Notes: generated from the sequence alone by a model not told the origin. A stretch of 64,000 nucleotides of DNA from Bdellovibrio svalbardensis (GCF_029531655.1 NZ_JANRMI010000003.1:186001-250000), one strand, 5' to 3'. Shown: positions 50,518-59,910, counted from the stretch's first letter. Made by a program: numbers and translations.

Positions 50518-51121
50518 TGAGTGATTTCTCCAAAGCCTGCAAATGCTCAAACCACATTTGCAGAACGTTGTTTAGATCATACTCTAGGACATCCGCTAAA
50601 AGAACAAAATCCTTATTTTCCAAAGCGCGCAAAGCTTCCAAAACCGTTTTCTTGCTTTCATTCTCAGCTTTGAGCCAATCCACTGGACTAGCTACCAAGA
50701 ACTGGTCGCCCATAAGTTCTTTCAAGGACATTACGCTATCAATCAGGAACTCACAGTTTTGCACGAGATCATGAATGGGCTTTAGCAGACCACTCAATCC
50801 CTGGGCGCGCATACGCTTCGAAAGGTTTTCCGTTCGTTGCATCAACTCAGGAAGAGCCTCAATCCAACCGCGCAAGACTGAACTCATCAAGTCGTTGCTG
50901 TTCTCAGTCAAATACTCAAGAGTTTCAATTTGCTCCAATGTCACAGTTCCGAAACGCTTTTCATCGGATTCACTGATCTCAAGGCCGTTGATCACATAAC
51001 GACAAACCACTTGATTGGTGGAACGAAGATCATTCTCGATATCTTTAAAGACGCGAGAAAGATCAACATTGCCGTTATAAAAATTTCTTAGCTCTTCGCC
51101 AGATACTTTAAAGCGTTCCAT
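50438..51121 (-). CDS. Helical protein of unknown function
   Basis: Start at ATG 51121 (227 aa), nine bases after a strong GGAGG; this places the start within the 3' end of the GT9 gene. The protein is soluble and mostly helical (LEQIETLEYLTENSNDLMSSVLRGWIEALP, MRAQGLSGLLKPIHDLVQNCEFL). The tail is Gln/Thr/Ser-rich. No family is recognised. It overlaps both the glycosyltransferase upstream and the kinase downstream, so it belongs to the same transcript; a regulatory or assembly role is possible. Confidence 0.72.
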   Translation of the reverse strand: MERFKVSGEELRNFYNGNVDLSRVFKDIENDLRSTNQVVCRYVINGLEISESDEKRFGTVTLEQIETLEYLTENSNDLMSSVLRGWIEALPELMQRTENLSKRMRAQGLSGLLKPIHDLVQNCEFLIDSVMSLKELMGDQFLVASPVDWLKAENESKKTVLEALRALENKDFVLLADVLEYDLNNVLQMWFEHLQALEKSLNGEYSGPTVQSKQTGSDTVGRKRIAN

Positions 51122-52568
51122 CAACAACCTCCGCCTTCTTTTCTTCTTCTTGAGGAATATAGGCTCGAAGTTGCTGATTAAAGCGTTCATGGACATTCAA
51201 AGTTGCGGTGCGAATTTCCTCTTGAGTGCCCGGTGCCACGCGGATTTTCTCTGCATGGTACCAGTTAATAAGAGGACTCATCTCAGGGACGATTCGGCTA
51301 ATCGTTTTAATGATTTCTTCGCCCTGCTCGATCAAAGGCGCCACTTTTTCAAGTCCCAGCACTGAGATCAAATTGAACTGCTCAATCATGAAGTTATTAA
51401 CATCTTGAAGCTTCATGGCCGCTTGGATCACCTCCAAACGCTCTGCCATTGGATAACGCCCACCAAGGTAAATGGCTTGAACCAAGTTCCATTGGAAAGC
51501 TTCAATCGCTGTTTCGTCCTCCTTGGCATAGCTGACAAGGCCCGAAGTACGAATGACCAGATCCTGATCGACGATCCCCGCCAAAAGCTGGTTAATTGCG
51601 GAACCAATTCTGTCTCCGGAAAGATCTTGTTCGGTTTCACCTCTCAAGATGAAAGACAAACTTGCTTTCGGACCGGTTTCCCAGAAATTGACATTGCCAA
51701 CACTGATATTCATTGTCGGAGTGTCCGTCAAAGAAGCAATGTGAATCGGCGCGCTGTCACATCCAATTAACAAATCAGATCCTTTGATGACTGCAAACAA
51801 ATCTGAAATTTGTGTGCGCCCGACAAGGTCGAAAATGCGAAGACCTGAACACTGCGAAATAATCTCTCGAGCGTAAATTTGCTCTGCCCCCGCACCGATC
51901 AACACAACTGCCGCATTAGGATGAGCATCTGCAATTTGCTGCAAAGCGGTCGCCCAGGTTGTCGAAGACAAAGCTTTGTGTTTTTCACTCGCGCCCACAT
52001 GCAGGACCATGTAGTTCTCTGGCAGATTGAAGTTATGAGCTTTGATTTCTGGCGCAGCCCAATCCTCCTCAATGTATTCGATATCCAGCATGGCAGCGAA
52101 AATATCCGCAAGATGCACACGGTTTGGCTTGTTAATACCCACCTGTGCATAAAAATAGGCGCTCATATCATCAGCGGGACGGAAATAACCGTCATCAAAG
52201 CGCGTATAGCCACTCACCCTCGTTGTTTCAGAGGAAAGCGCGTGGGTCAGATAGCTCGAGAAAGGTGAAAAAGTCAGATTGATAATCCAATCATACTTTT
52301 CAGCCTGCAAGGGCGCTGTGAAATCACTCATTCTTTGCAGAGCTTCATTGAGGTCGGCATTCTCTTGAACAAGTGGCGCCAGGATGTTGCCACTTGATAA
52401 TGACAAATGCTTATCAATCGCCGTCAACCCTTCCACCGCTCCTTCAAAACGGGGGCGAGTCAGGAAATGAATCTCTGCATCAGGATGCAAACGGCGTACG
52501 GCCCGCACAGCAGGCCAGCTCATATAAATATCACCCAGTCTAGCGAGCTGAAGTATTAGAATTTTCAT
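51108..52568 (-). CDS. Glycosyltransferase family 9 (heptosyltransferase-like), first copy
   Basis: The GT9 signature MKILILQLARLGDIYMSWP with AVRRLHPDAEIHFLT opens the protein, and the C-terminal nucleotide-sugar domain has AAVVLIGAGAEQIY and LLIGCDSAPIHIASLTDTPTM. An about 120-residue extension follows the normal end (RTSGLVSYAKEDETAIEAF onward). GT9 enzymes add heptose to lipopolysaccharide, but this gene sits with flagellar chaperones and a Maf-like gene, so glycosylation of flagellin is a reasonable alternative. The second GT9 lies just upstream. Confidence 0.83.
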   Translation of the reverse strand: MKILILQLARLGDIYMSWPAVRAVRRLHPDAEIHFLTRPRFEGAVEGLTAIDKHLSLSSGNILAPLVQENADLNEALQRMSDFTAPLQAEKYDWIINLTFSPFSSYLTHALSSETTRVSGYTRFDDGYFRPADDMSAYFYAQVGINKPNRVHLADIFAAMLDIEYIEEDWAAPEIKAHNFNLPENYMVLHVGASEKHKALSSTTWATALQQIADAHPNAAVVLIGAGAEQIYAREIISQCSGLRIFDLVGRTQISDLFAVIKGSDLLIGCDSAPIHIASLTDTPTMNISVGNVNFWETGPKASLSFILRGETEQDLSGDRIGSAINQLLAGIVDQDLVIRTSGLVSYAKEDETAIEAFQWNLVQAIYLGGRYPMAERLEVIQAAMKLQDVNNFMIEQFNLISVLGLEKVAPLIEQGEEIIKTISRIVPEMSPLINWYHAEKIRVAPGTQEEIRTATLNVHERFNQQLRAYIPQEEEKKAEVVDGTL

Positions 52569-52591
52569 CTTTAACCTGTTCCTTTGCTAGT

Positions 52592-54202
52592 TCACTCAAA
52601 AGTTTCAAGTTCTCGGCTTCTGCGTTGTAGGACTGACTGTTCGTCAGTTCGTTGTAGGCCTGCTCGAGTTTCTTCAAAGCCACCGATAGATAATTGTCCA
52701 ATTCCTGTTGCATAGTAGGCTCCTTCCGTGGAGAGGAATTCTAAGTAGCGAGTTAAGTTATTTCTAATTTCAATAAGCTCTCGCACTTCTTCGAGAGCTT
52801 GATGAACGCGGTCATAGATCTGCACCGGGTGCGAGAATCTTCCAACCAGGCTTTCCAAGAAATTTTGGAAATAGCCCGCGTCATCTTGTTTTGAGCGCAG
52901 GATGTCCTGCCCCACCATAATCAGTTCCGCCAGTTCACTGGATTGAACCGCCTTCTTGGCCAGAAGACTTTCACGCGAAGGCAAAGCTCTTTCTGCGCGC
53001 TCCAACCAAGAATTCAATTGCTGAGCCTTCTTCTTAGACTCCACAAGGATCTCAGGGAGGTTCGAGGTCTCCTGATTAAATTTTTGCGCTGCTTGCAGAT
53101 ACAAAGGTTCAATTTCCTGATGTCCTCTGTTCAGATAAAGACTCCACACGGCGCGTTCGAAATCGCGAACCTGTGAAGCTTTCTTTGGCTTCTCCCCGCC
53201 AAGTTGGTCCCACACCGCCGCAAAAACCTGATCTACACTTAGATCATCCGCACAAAGATGTGATTTTTGTGTGCAAGCTTGAGAGTGGTTGCACGGGGCG
53301 CAAGGCACCGCACTTGTCAGAATTCGACTCGCATCTGTAAAGGCGGAGGTCTTTGAAGGGTCACTGCTGCCAATGGCAATTTCCACCACCGGAGTTCCGA
53401 TCTGAGCCGCCAAATGTTTAATACTGGTATCACCAGTCACTAAAAGCGCCGCATTTTGCAAATGAGCTTTGGCTTCCACCAAATCACAAATCACCAAATC
53501 ATCGTCAGCAAAGACCTTCGACAACTGCTCGCGTTCGAAAGAAGCCCCCAAAATACTGACTTTGTAATCAACAAGTCCATTTTCAATTGTTCTTTTCAGT
53601 TGCTGGAAATTGTCCAAGCCCCAGTTCTTCTTCACATCGCTGGTAAGGCATTGAAACAAAACCACCTTGGACTTCTTTTTACTCTCGGTCTGAACAAGAG
53701 CTTTTTTGGGAGTTGGGATGTCGAAGGAATTACCCAACAACTCAATATAATGAAAGAGGGATTTTTGCGTTCCAGAAAAGCGATCGTTAAAATAACGAAG
53801 CCAACGGTTTTCCAAACCTTGGAACTTTCCATTGTCCTGGTACAATCCGCGTTTATCCGGAGAGGTCACAGCCCCTATCAAATAAGCACTGAGTTTATTG
53901 TGAGTGAAGTTAAGAACTTGATCATAGTTCTGCCCATTCAATTGGTTTACCAAAGCTTCCAATTGATTATAGGACCAAAGAATATTGAATTCAGCTTCAC
54001 CCAAGCCTCTTTGGAGAGATTCCCGATCAAAGGTGAAATAACGATCCACCACACCCGAAAGCAATCTTTCGATGCTCGCAAACTGTTTATTGAGCAGGAC
54101 ATGAATCTCAGCATCGGGATGTTTCTCGCGAAGACCACGCAACAGGGGTTCCTGCTGAATGATGTCACCCAAACGCAATAAAGAGACGACCAATATTTTC
54201 AT
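52592..54202 (-). CDS. Glycosyltransferase family 9 (heptosyltransferase-like), second copy
   Basis: MKILVVSLLRLGDIIQQEP with LREKHPDAEIHVLL and the C-terminal LLVTGDTSIKHLAAQIGTPVVEI identify GT9. A segment CAPCNHSQACTQKSHLCADDL holds a cysteine cluster also known in some GT9 proteins. Like its neighbour it has a long extra C-terminal region (about 200 residues, helical). The two genes look like a diverged duplicate. The Maf-like and TPR genes precede it in one operon behind a sigma-54-like promoter. Confidence 0.83.
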   Translation of the reverse strand: MKILVVSLLRLGDIIQQEPLLRGLREKHPDAEIHVLLNKQFASIERLLSGVVDRYFTFDRESLQRGLGEAEFNILWSYNQLEALVNQLNGQNYDQVLNFTHNKLSAYLIGAVTSPDKRGLYQDNGKFQGLENRWLRYFNDRFSGTQKSLFHYIELLGNSFDIPTPKKALVQTESKKKSKVVLFQCLTSDVKKNWGLDNFQQLKRTIENGLVDYKVSILGASFEREQLSKVFADDDLVICDLVEAKAHLQNAALLVTGDTSIKHLAAQIGTPVVEIAIGSSDPSKTSAFTDASRILTSAVPCAPCNHSQACTQKSHLCADDLSVDQVFAAVWDQLGGEKPKKASQVRDFERAVWSLYLNRGHQEIEPLYLQAAQKFNQETSNLPEILVESKKKAQQLNSWLERAERALPSRESLLAKKAVQSSELAELIMVGQDILRSKQDDAGYFQNFLESLVGRFSHPVQIYDRVHQALEEVRELIEIRNNLTRYLEFLSTEGAYYATGIGQLSIGGFEETRAGLQRTDEQSVLQRRSRELETFE

Positions 54203-54227
54203 CTATTTAACTCCAAAGCCCAAACGC

Positions 54228-54839
54228 CTATTTCACCAGCTCGCCAAGAGCTCTAAAAATTTGTTTTTTATTTTCGGGCATGACTGAGGCCTCCACGACA
54301 GGAAGCACATCTTTAATTGAAAGAAGATTATTGCTTTGGAAATACAAAGCTTTCATATTGATTCCAAATTCAGCAAAATGAAACTTTACTGATTCCGTCG
54401 TTCTGCCGGTCAAATGGGCGAAGAACTCTGAATACAGATTCACCTGGCTGCCCCAGCACTCACGGAATGAAATCACATAAGCACGATCACGCACAACATC
54501 CGCATAAAGATCTGACTTCATCAAATCCTGTACATTTTCCGCAATTAGAATGTTCACGCGACCTTCGAGCTCAGGGAATTGAGATCTAAAAACCGGGATC
54601 AAAGACTCACGAGAGTCCACCACCGTGATTTGCACCGTAGGATCCAAATCTGCCAAAGCAGAAATATGAAAACCTGAACCAAGACCTACGATCACCACAT
54701 GATTTGAAGGAAATGCCCCCAAAGAGTAAACCCATTTTAAAGCTTCACCGCGAGGATCACGCAAAGAAGCCAGAGCTTGGCCTTCTTCGAAAGAAATAAG
54801 TGAAGATTCATGATTTTCTGAGAAAGTAATCATAGACAT
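54228..54839 (-). CDS. Maf-like protein (N-terminal domain type), possible flagellin glycosylation factor
   Basis: The 203-residue protein has a Rossmann-like core: NHVVIVGLGSGFHISALADLD, then VQITVVDSRESLIPVFRSQF, and INMKALYFQSNNLLS. The arrangement of GLGSG and the acidic VDSRE resembles the N-terminal part of motility accessory factors (Maf/DUF115) that transfer nonulosonic acids to flagellin, but the protein is much shorter. It lies between the TPR gene (2-base gap) and the GT9 genes. The function is inferred from position. Confidence 0.6.
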   Translation of the reverse strand: MSMITFSENHESSLISFEEGQALASLRDPRGEALKWVYSLGAFPSNHVVIVGLGSGFHISALADLDPTVQITVVDSRESLIPVFRSQFPELEGRVNILIAENVQDLMKSDLYADVVRDRAYVISFRECWGSQVNLYSEFFAHLTGRTTESVKFHFAEFGINMKALYFQSNNLLSIKDVLPVVEASVMPENKKQIFRALGELVK

Positions 54840-54841
54840 AA

Positions 54842-55909
54842 TTATGCTGCCCTTTGCGATGAAGTGATTTTCTTTTTAAGCGCGCGAACTTCTTTATGAT
54901 CCGGATTCCACAAGAGCACTCTTTCCATTTCCAGGAGGGCCTTGTCGATCTGACCGGTGGTGCAGAAAAGATTGATCAGAACCAAAGACATATCTTCGTC
55001 CTCTTCAACCTCACCAAGATAGTTTTGCAAAGCTTCAATGGCTTTCAACGTCTTGCCATCACGCAATCCCCAGTTCGCCGCCAGATGTGCAGCCGTTCTG
55101 TTTTGAGGCTTGATATCCAGCGCAGTTTCAAGGTTTGCCCAAGCGAGTTCACTGTCACCAAACTGGTTGTGAACCATTGCCAAACCGACCCACGCTTTAT
55201 CATTTTCGGGATTAATTTCGACAGCTTTACGGAAGCAATACAAAGATTTGTCGAAGTCATTTCTTTGCACTTCCAAAGTTCCGAAATTCACCAATAACAC
55301 GTCGGACTGAGTGTTCACGGTGTAAGCTTTATTGTAGTACTCTTCAGCACCATCAAAGTCGCCTTGGCGAACAAAGATATTGCCCATGTTTTTGTAAAGT
55401 TCGAAGAGATTGTCATCTTCCTCTGTTAATACAGAAAGAGCTTCAAAATATTTATCTAGAGCTTCTTGATCGCGTCCCACTTTATAGAGAGCTGTCGCCA
55501 ACCCGAACAGGCTTTCAAAGCCATAGTCTACGGTGACTAAGTTCTTTCTGACGATCAAAGCTTCTTGCAGACGAGCCGTCTTGTCCAAGCAGAAGGCCAA
55601 AAGCTTCAGAGTCTCTGGATTGTTTGAATCGCGATTGCTGGCTTCACGCAAAAGATTCAATGCCAGTTTATACTCTCTGTGTTTTGCCAATATGCGAGCA
55701 TTTAACAGATAGGTCGGAATTTTCGCGTCACGAGCCGGTGTTGGAAGATCTGTTTGAATTTCCGATTCGAAATCCGCGATCGCCTGTTGCGGGTCAAAAT
55801 AAATTCTGCCAGCGCCTTCATTGAAATTTTCTATAGATGAGTTCTCACCTTGATTCTCGGTGATTTTGTCACTGGACTTTTGAACGAACTGATTTTCCAA
55901 CATCTGCAT
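54842..55909 (-). CDS. Tetratricopeptide-repeat protein
   Basis: After a Glu/Asn-rich N-terminus (about 50 residues) come about eight TPR units, including YLLNARILAKHREYKLALNLLREAS, LYKNMGNIFVRQGDFDGAEEYYNKAY, and AWVGLAMVHNQFGDSELAWANLETAL. TPR proteins of this kind often accompany flagellar glycosyltransferases (O-GlcNAc transferase-like scaffolds), but no catalytic domain is attached. It is the first gene of the Maf-like/GT9 operon, with a strong SD and a sigma-54-like promoter 25 bases upstream. Confidence 0.82.
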   Translation of the reverse strand: MQMLENQFVQKSSDKITENQGENSSIENFNEGAGRIYFDPQQAIADFESEIQTDLPTPARDAKIPTYLLNARILAKHREYKLALNLLREASNRDSNNPETLKLLAFCLDKTARLQEALIVRKNLVTVDYGFESLFGLATALYKVGRDQEALDKYFEALSVLTEEDDNLFELYKNMGNIFVRQGDFDGAEEYYNKAYTVNTQSDVLLVNFGTLEVQRNDFDKSLYCFRKAVEINPENDKAWVGLAMVHNQFGDSELAWANLETALDIKPQNRTAAHLAANWGLRDGKTLKAIEALQNYLGEVEEDEDMSLVLINLFCTTGQIDKALLEMERVLLWNPDHKEVRALKKKITSSQRAA

Positions 55910-55933
55910 GGATCTCCTCCGACGAAATGATGG

Positions 55934-55950
55934 AGCAACACAGATGCCAA
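55934..55950 (-). promoter_or_regulatory. Sigma-54-like promoter of the TPR-GT9 operon
   Basis: On the minus strand, TTGGCAT-CTGTG-TTGCT matches the -24 (TGGCAY) and -12 (TTGCW) elements with the required 5-base gap. The -12 element ends about 25 bases before the TPR start. No other good match was seen in the neighbouring gaps. Confidence 0.6.
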
Positions 55951-56085
55951 TGCTTCTTCTTGGATTTTATTGAATCTGAGGCAAGTTCAGCGTGGAGTCG
56001 TCATCAATATTGACTCTTTCACCGAACCCGCCGTCATATTTTTGTCGGGAAAAATTTTCCCAGACCGGTCTATTGGTCGTAAGAC

Positions 56086-56511
56086 CTAAGCTTCTTCATT
56101 AAGGCGGTTTGTGAAAGTATTCACTTTATAACCGCTGATACCTTTGCGATTACGGCGAACTTCCTGCAATTCCTTAATGATTGAATTTTTCGCAGTTTCG
56201 ATACAAGTCAGTACTTGAATGTCCTGTTCGATAATGCGAGTCACATATTCATCCTTGATGCTTAATGCTTCGCGAACCTGTGTGCGATCATTTTCCGTCA
56301 AAGTTGCATTTGGACCCATTTCGCCATGAGCCTTCTCGATTTGTGCATCCACGTATTTCAGCACATCCAGAATTCTTTCGCGAGTTTGATAAAAATGCTG
56401 CAAGTTATCGAATTGCCCTTGAGCAAAATTCGCCAACTCCACTTCATTCAAAGAGTAGAACTTTTCGAGATAATGATTTTTTTCGTTCAGCAACGTGATG
56501 ATTCTTGTCAT
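56086..56511 (-). CDS. FliT/FlgN-like flagellar chaperone
   Basis: A 141-residue all-helical protein, start ATG 56511 with GGAGG at the right distance. Composition and length fit the FliT/FlgN chaperone group (long N-terminal helices EKNHYLEKFYSLNEVELANFAQGQF, then ILDVLKYVDAQIEKAHG and a helical tail). There is no strong sequence motif for these families. Position directly after fliS, the usual place of fliT, supports the call. It could bind FliD. Confidence 0.65.
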   Translation of the reverse strand: MTRIITLLNEKNHYLEKFYSLNEVELANFAQGQFDNLQHFYQTRERILDVLKYVDAQIEKAHGEMGPNATLTENDRTQVREALSIKDEYVTRIIEQDIQVLTCIETAKNSIIKELQEVRRNRKGISGYKVNTFTNRLNEEA

Positions 56512-56528
56512 GTTCCCCTCCATGAAAA

Positions 56529-56936
56529 TTAGCCCGCTTTCTTATCTGAGTCTTCAGTTTCTCTTTTTAGTTTTTCAACTGCCTGCACCCATCCATCATA
56601 GAGGGTCTGCAATAGCTTCAAGTTAGCTTGAAGAGGTGCCGCATCTCCGTTGATGTTGGCTTTCGTGTATTGCTCCATCATGAACATATAAAGCTGCTCC
56701 AGCTGAGAAGCGATGTCCCCTCCCACTTTGTGGTCCAGGGTATTGTTCAGCTCCATGACGATGTCAAAAGCCCGACCGATATTCATTCCACGATCAGCGA
56801 TCTTCTTTTCTTCGATGGCTTTAATCGCCAACTTCGTGAACTTGATCGCCCCTTCATAGAGCATCAACAAGATCTTTTCGCGGCTCGCGCTTTGCACTGA
56901 CGTCTGCTTATACTTCTGATATGCATTCTTGTTCAT
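56529..56936 (-). CDS. fliS: Flagellar secretion chaperone FliS
   Basis: The 135-residue protein shows the FliS pattern: NAYQKYKQTSVQSASREKILLMLYEGAIKFTKLA, then NIGRAFDIVMELNNTLDHKVGGDIASQLEQLYMFMMEQ. FliS binds flagellin C-termini and keeps them unfolded for export. It follows fliD and precedes the fliT-like gene, the typical order. Confidence 0.95.
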   Translation of the reverse strand: MNKNAYQKYKQTSVQSASREKILLMLYEGAIKFTKLAIKAIEEKKIADRGMNIGRAFDIVMELNNTLDHKVGGDIASQLEQLYMFMMEQYTKANINGDAAPLQANLKLLQTLYDGWVQAVEKLKRETEDSDKKAG

Positions 56937-56993
56937 TGTCCCCTCTTCGTCCTTAACTTAAAAAAATCATCTTATCTATTCAGTAAGGCGGGA

Positions 56994-58364
56994 TTAGCCG
57001 CCCTGTTTCGCCATTGCTGCAAACTTCGCCTGTTGAGCCTGCATCTCTGACATCTTTTGCTCGAGGTTTGCGAACTTCATGCGCAAACTGTCTTCTTTTC
57101 TTTCGAGCTGTCTTTCCTTCGTATCGATCCGTGAGTTGATCTGCTTAATCTGGCTTTCCAAGCCTCGTTTTCGGTTCGAGATCCCCCCGAACTGCCCGTT
57201 CGTAAGTGTTCCCACCATTCTCTTCACAGTCGCCACAAATCCTGTCGCAAATCCATCACCCCTAAAGAAAGCCGCCACCCCTTGTGGATTGGCATTCAGA
57301 ACCTTGTTGAACTTGTCCTGGCTGAAATCCAAAGTACCGTTTCTGTTAAAAGTAATACCCAGCTCACTGATTCTTGTAATTGGTGACTGCACACCATTTA
57401 CCGGAGCCAAGAGCGTTTGGCGCAGGGTGCTCTCTATCGAGCGAAGCAATCCATCGCCGCCCAAAGGACCCAAAGACGGATTTTTTCCGTTCGGTCCCGG
57501 CTGCAACTGATGTTGCTTCTGGATAAAGCCCAATGCTGCGTTGTAAGCATCGACAAAGCTTTTCACTTTGCCGCTGATCACTTCCAAGTTTTCTTTCACA
57601 GTCATGTTGATGGTTTTTCCAGGAGCCGCAGACTTCAAATCCAACGTCACGCCTGGAACCAAATCTGTCGATTTGTTTTCCGGAAGTTCAATTTCAAACC
57701 CGTCAACTTTTACTCTTGCGTTCTTTGAAGGACGAGATTGATCAAAGTACATATCTTGATCGCCATCCAACAGATAGATTTTTGGAAATGTGACTTGCTT
57801 GTCGTCCCCAGTTCCCAAACCCGAAACCAAAAGCTTAAACGGATTCTCCTTGTCCTTATGGTCCTCCAACACTTGGGCTTTCAATCCTACATTCGCGGCG
57901 TTGATCTGCTTAGAGACGCCCTCCAATGTAGAGTTCTTCCCATTGATATAAACTTCTTTCGTTCCATCCGGTGTTTCGAACTTGATATAGCCGACACCGA
58001 TCTGAGTTTCATTTTTGTCTGGAAAACCGTTTGAAATTGCCGAAGGCTTTTCCGCCAACTGCAAAACTTCCAAAGAGTAGTTTCCTGGCACCGCGACCGC
58101 TGGATCAAGCTGTCCATCAACAACCGAGTTATCGCTCGTGATAAACTTCTTATCCGCAAAACCGCCATTACTTGTGAGCTCACCCAAGTTCTTGGTGATG
58201 TCATTCACCTTGCTCTCAAGCTCGCCGACGAGTTTAAGTTTGCTGTCCTTCTCGCCGCGCTTTTCTTCCATTTGCTTAACAGGAATACGCTCAGCATCCA
58301 TCAGCTGATCGACTATATTCGGTGGTAGCCCAGAGGCCATGCCTGTTATGCGTATACCTGCCAT
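56994..58364 (-). CDS. fliD: Flagellar filament cap protein FliD
   Basis: Caps the growing filament. The N-terminal GMASGLPPNIVDQLMDAERIP, the D-domain strands (PGNYSLEVLQLAE), and the C-terminal coiled coil (QIKQINSRIDTKERQLERKEDSLRMKFANLEQKMSEM) match FliD. The 456-aa length is typical. It is upstream of fliS in the same direction with a 57-base gap that shows no clear promoter. Confidence 0.95.
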   Translation of the reverse strand: MAGIRITGMASGLPPNIVDQLMDAERIPVKQMEEKRGEKDSKLKLVGELESKVNDITKNLGELTSNGGFADKKFITSDNSVVDGQLDPAVAVPGNYSLEVLQLAEKPSAISNGFPDKNETQIGVGYIKFETPDGTKEVYINGKNSTLEGVSKQINAANVGLKAQVLEDHKDKENPFKLLVSGLGTGDDKQVTFPKIYLLDGDQDMYFDQSRPSKNARVKVDGFEIELPENKSTDLVPGVTLDLKSAAPGKTINMTVKENLEVISGKVKSFVDAYNAALGFIQKQHQLQPGPNGKNPSLGPLGGDGLLRSIESTLRQTLLAPVNGVQSPITRISELGITFNRNGTLDFSQDKFNKVLNANPQGVAAFFRGDGFATGFVATVKRMVGTLTNGQFGGISNRKRGLESQIKQINSRIDTKERQLERKEDSLRMKFANLEQKMSEMQAQQAKFAAMAKQGG

Positions 58365-58595
58365 GAATTTATCGTCTCAAATTCATACAGTGATAGTGAG
58401 TCAATTAAATGTCTGTAGAAAGGCCCAGCAGCATGGGTTTTTCGCCTCTAATGCGAATAAAGCTGCAGCGGTTTTGACAGGGGTCTTTGAAAGGATGTTT
58501 TTCAGGACGTATATATAGGAAGCAAATGCTTCTCTTAAAAACTTAAATTGCACCAGAGATATTCCACTAGCCTATTTTCTCACAAAAAATACCAG

Positions 58596-58970
58596 CTAGG
58601 CGGCCCGTTTCAAAAGCTGTCCTCGAGGAGAGCTGTCTGAGGGCAAGGTCCACAATTCGGCTTCAGGAATTTTGCGAATCAAAGTTCCCAGATTATCTTT
58701 CACCAATACAAAGCGCGCACCTTTTTCGTTGAAATCAAGTTCCACTGTCCAGCGGTGCTCTTTAAAAGAAGGAAGAGCACGAAGATGCTCCATCGCTTTT
58801 TCCAATTGCTCCTCAGTCATCGGCGGTTTTTCCTGCTGATTCTGACTGTAAGCCTCTTGTCCGTTACCATCGCGATCATGTGTGGAGTCGGATTGAATAG
58901 CACGGCCCGCGCGATCAATCGATCTCACTTCTGACGGCTGAATGCTGGGAATCAATCCTTTGATATTCAT
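58596..58970 (-). CDS. flaG: FlaG-family flagellar protein
   Basis: The C-terminal VELDFNEKGARFVLVKDNLGTLIRKIPEAELW is the FlaG signature; FlaG affects filament length. I chose the ATG at 58970 (124 aa), just after a sigma-28-type -10 box; an in-frame ATG at 59000 (AGGTG upstream) lies within the promoter and would add ten residues. The middle is Gln/Glu-rich (NQQEKPPMTEEQLEKAMEHL). It lies 231 bases before fliD with no clear terminator between. Confidence 0.87.
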   Translation of the reverse strand: MNIKGLIPSIQPSEVRSIDRAGRAIQSDSTHDRDGNGQEAYSQNQQEKPPMTEEQLEKAMEHLRALPSFKEHRWTVELDFNEKGARFVLVKDNLGTLIRKIPEAELWTLPSDSSPRGQLLKRAA

Positions 58971-58980
58971 AACAGAATAC

Positions 58981-59007
58981 TTATCGGCATTTCTGCCCAT
59001 CACTTGA
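58981..59007 (-). promoter_or_regulatory. Sigma-28-like promoter of flaG
   Basis: On the minus strand, TCAAGTGA-N11-GCCGATAA matches the -35 at 5 of 8 and the -10 (GCCGATAA) perfectly, with the canonical 11-base spacing. The expected start point lies within a few bases of the ATG at 58970, so the leader would be very short. Confidence 0.6.
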
Positions 59008-59037
59008 GCACACCTGTCTTAAGTCGAGATTTCAACG

Positions 59038-59910
59038 CTAAACTTCTTTGTCTAACTGATTAATTAGCGGCTGCAACCACTGCGCAATCGGTTCAGCATG
59101 AAACCCTTCTCTCGCAGCCTTCTCGACATTGACATACCAATCTTGTGAAATACCAAATGGGGACCAGTCTTTTTCCGATGGCTCGTTCAGCAGGTTTGCC
59201 TTCATGCCAACCGTCTCTTCGATCATCTTAATGAGATCTTTCATTTGAATTGGATCTTGAGCGGCAAAATTATATGGACCTGATTTTTTATTCTTTAAGA
59301 GCCATAGCAAAGATTTTGCGGCGTCCGCTGAGGTTATAAACGAAAAATGTGCATCGAGATTTGGATAGTAGATCGGCGTCCCTTGCTTCACGCGAATGAT
59401 TTGCTCGTGCAACCTGCGAGTGTAATCATCCTCACCCAATACCACCGGAAATCTGGCAAAGCCAGCCCGGAAGGGAGCTCGAGTTGCCAAAACAGATTCA
59501 GCCGCTCTTTTTCCTTCGCCGTATTCTTCCATGGGGTTTGTCGGCACTCTGGCTTGATAAGCCCTTGGGTCTACAGCCTCTTCTTTCAAGTCAGCCCCGA
59601 AATCATAGACGGACACAGTCGATGTCATCAGGTAGTAGTCAGTTTTTCCTTTGAAAATTTGAATTGCGTCTTCAGCCTGTTGAGAAGTCATGCAGATTTG
59701 ATCGACAACCGCATCGAATTGCAGGTCGCCAATGGACCGAATAACGGCCTGTTTGTCATTGCGATCTGCAATCAGACGATGGACCTTCGCTCCAAATCCA
59801 TCCGCCATCAGACCGCGACTGAGTGTCCAAACCTCACTCCCCTCTTGCAACAGATTTTGAACTAGTCGCTTACCAAAATATCGCGTGCCACCCAAGACTA
59901 GAACTCTCAT
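59038..59910 (-). CDS. NAD-dependent epimerase/dehydratase (extended SDR)
   Basis: The N-terminal VLVLGGTRYFGKRLVQNLLQEG is the NAD(P)-binding glycine motif; VYDFGADLKEE and MEEYGEGKRAAESVL place the YxxxK catalytic pair. The C-terminal NFAAQDPIQMKDLIKMIEETVG fits sugar epimerase-like SDRs. The length (290 aa) is short for UDP-sugar epimerases, so the substrate cannot be named. It may supply a sugar for the nearby glycosyltransferases, but distance and direction do not prove this. Confidence 0.85.
   Translation of the reverse strand: MRVLVLGGTRYFGKRLVQNLLQEGSEVWTLSRGLMADGFGAKVHRLIADRNDKQAVIRSIGDLQFDAVVDQICMTSQQAEDAIQIFKGKTDYYLMTSTVSVYDFGADLKEEAVDPRAYQARVPTNPMEEYGEGKRAAESVLATRAPFRAGFARFPVVLGEDDYTRRLHEQIIRVKQGTPIYYPNLDAHFSFITSADAAKSLLWLLKNKKSGPYNFAAQDPIQMKDLIKMIEETVGMKANLLNEPSEKDWSPFGISQDWYVNVEKAAREGFHAEPIAQWLQPLINQLDKEV

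Noticed and set aside
53456-54181. A 241-codon frame antisense to the second GT9 gene
   Set aside because: Long, but wholly inside a well-supported GT9 coding sequence, with amino acid content of an antisense translation and no ribosome site.
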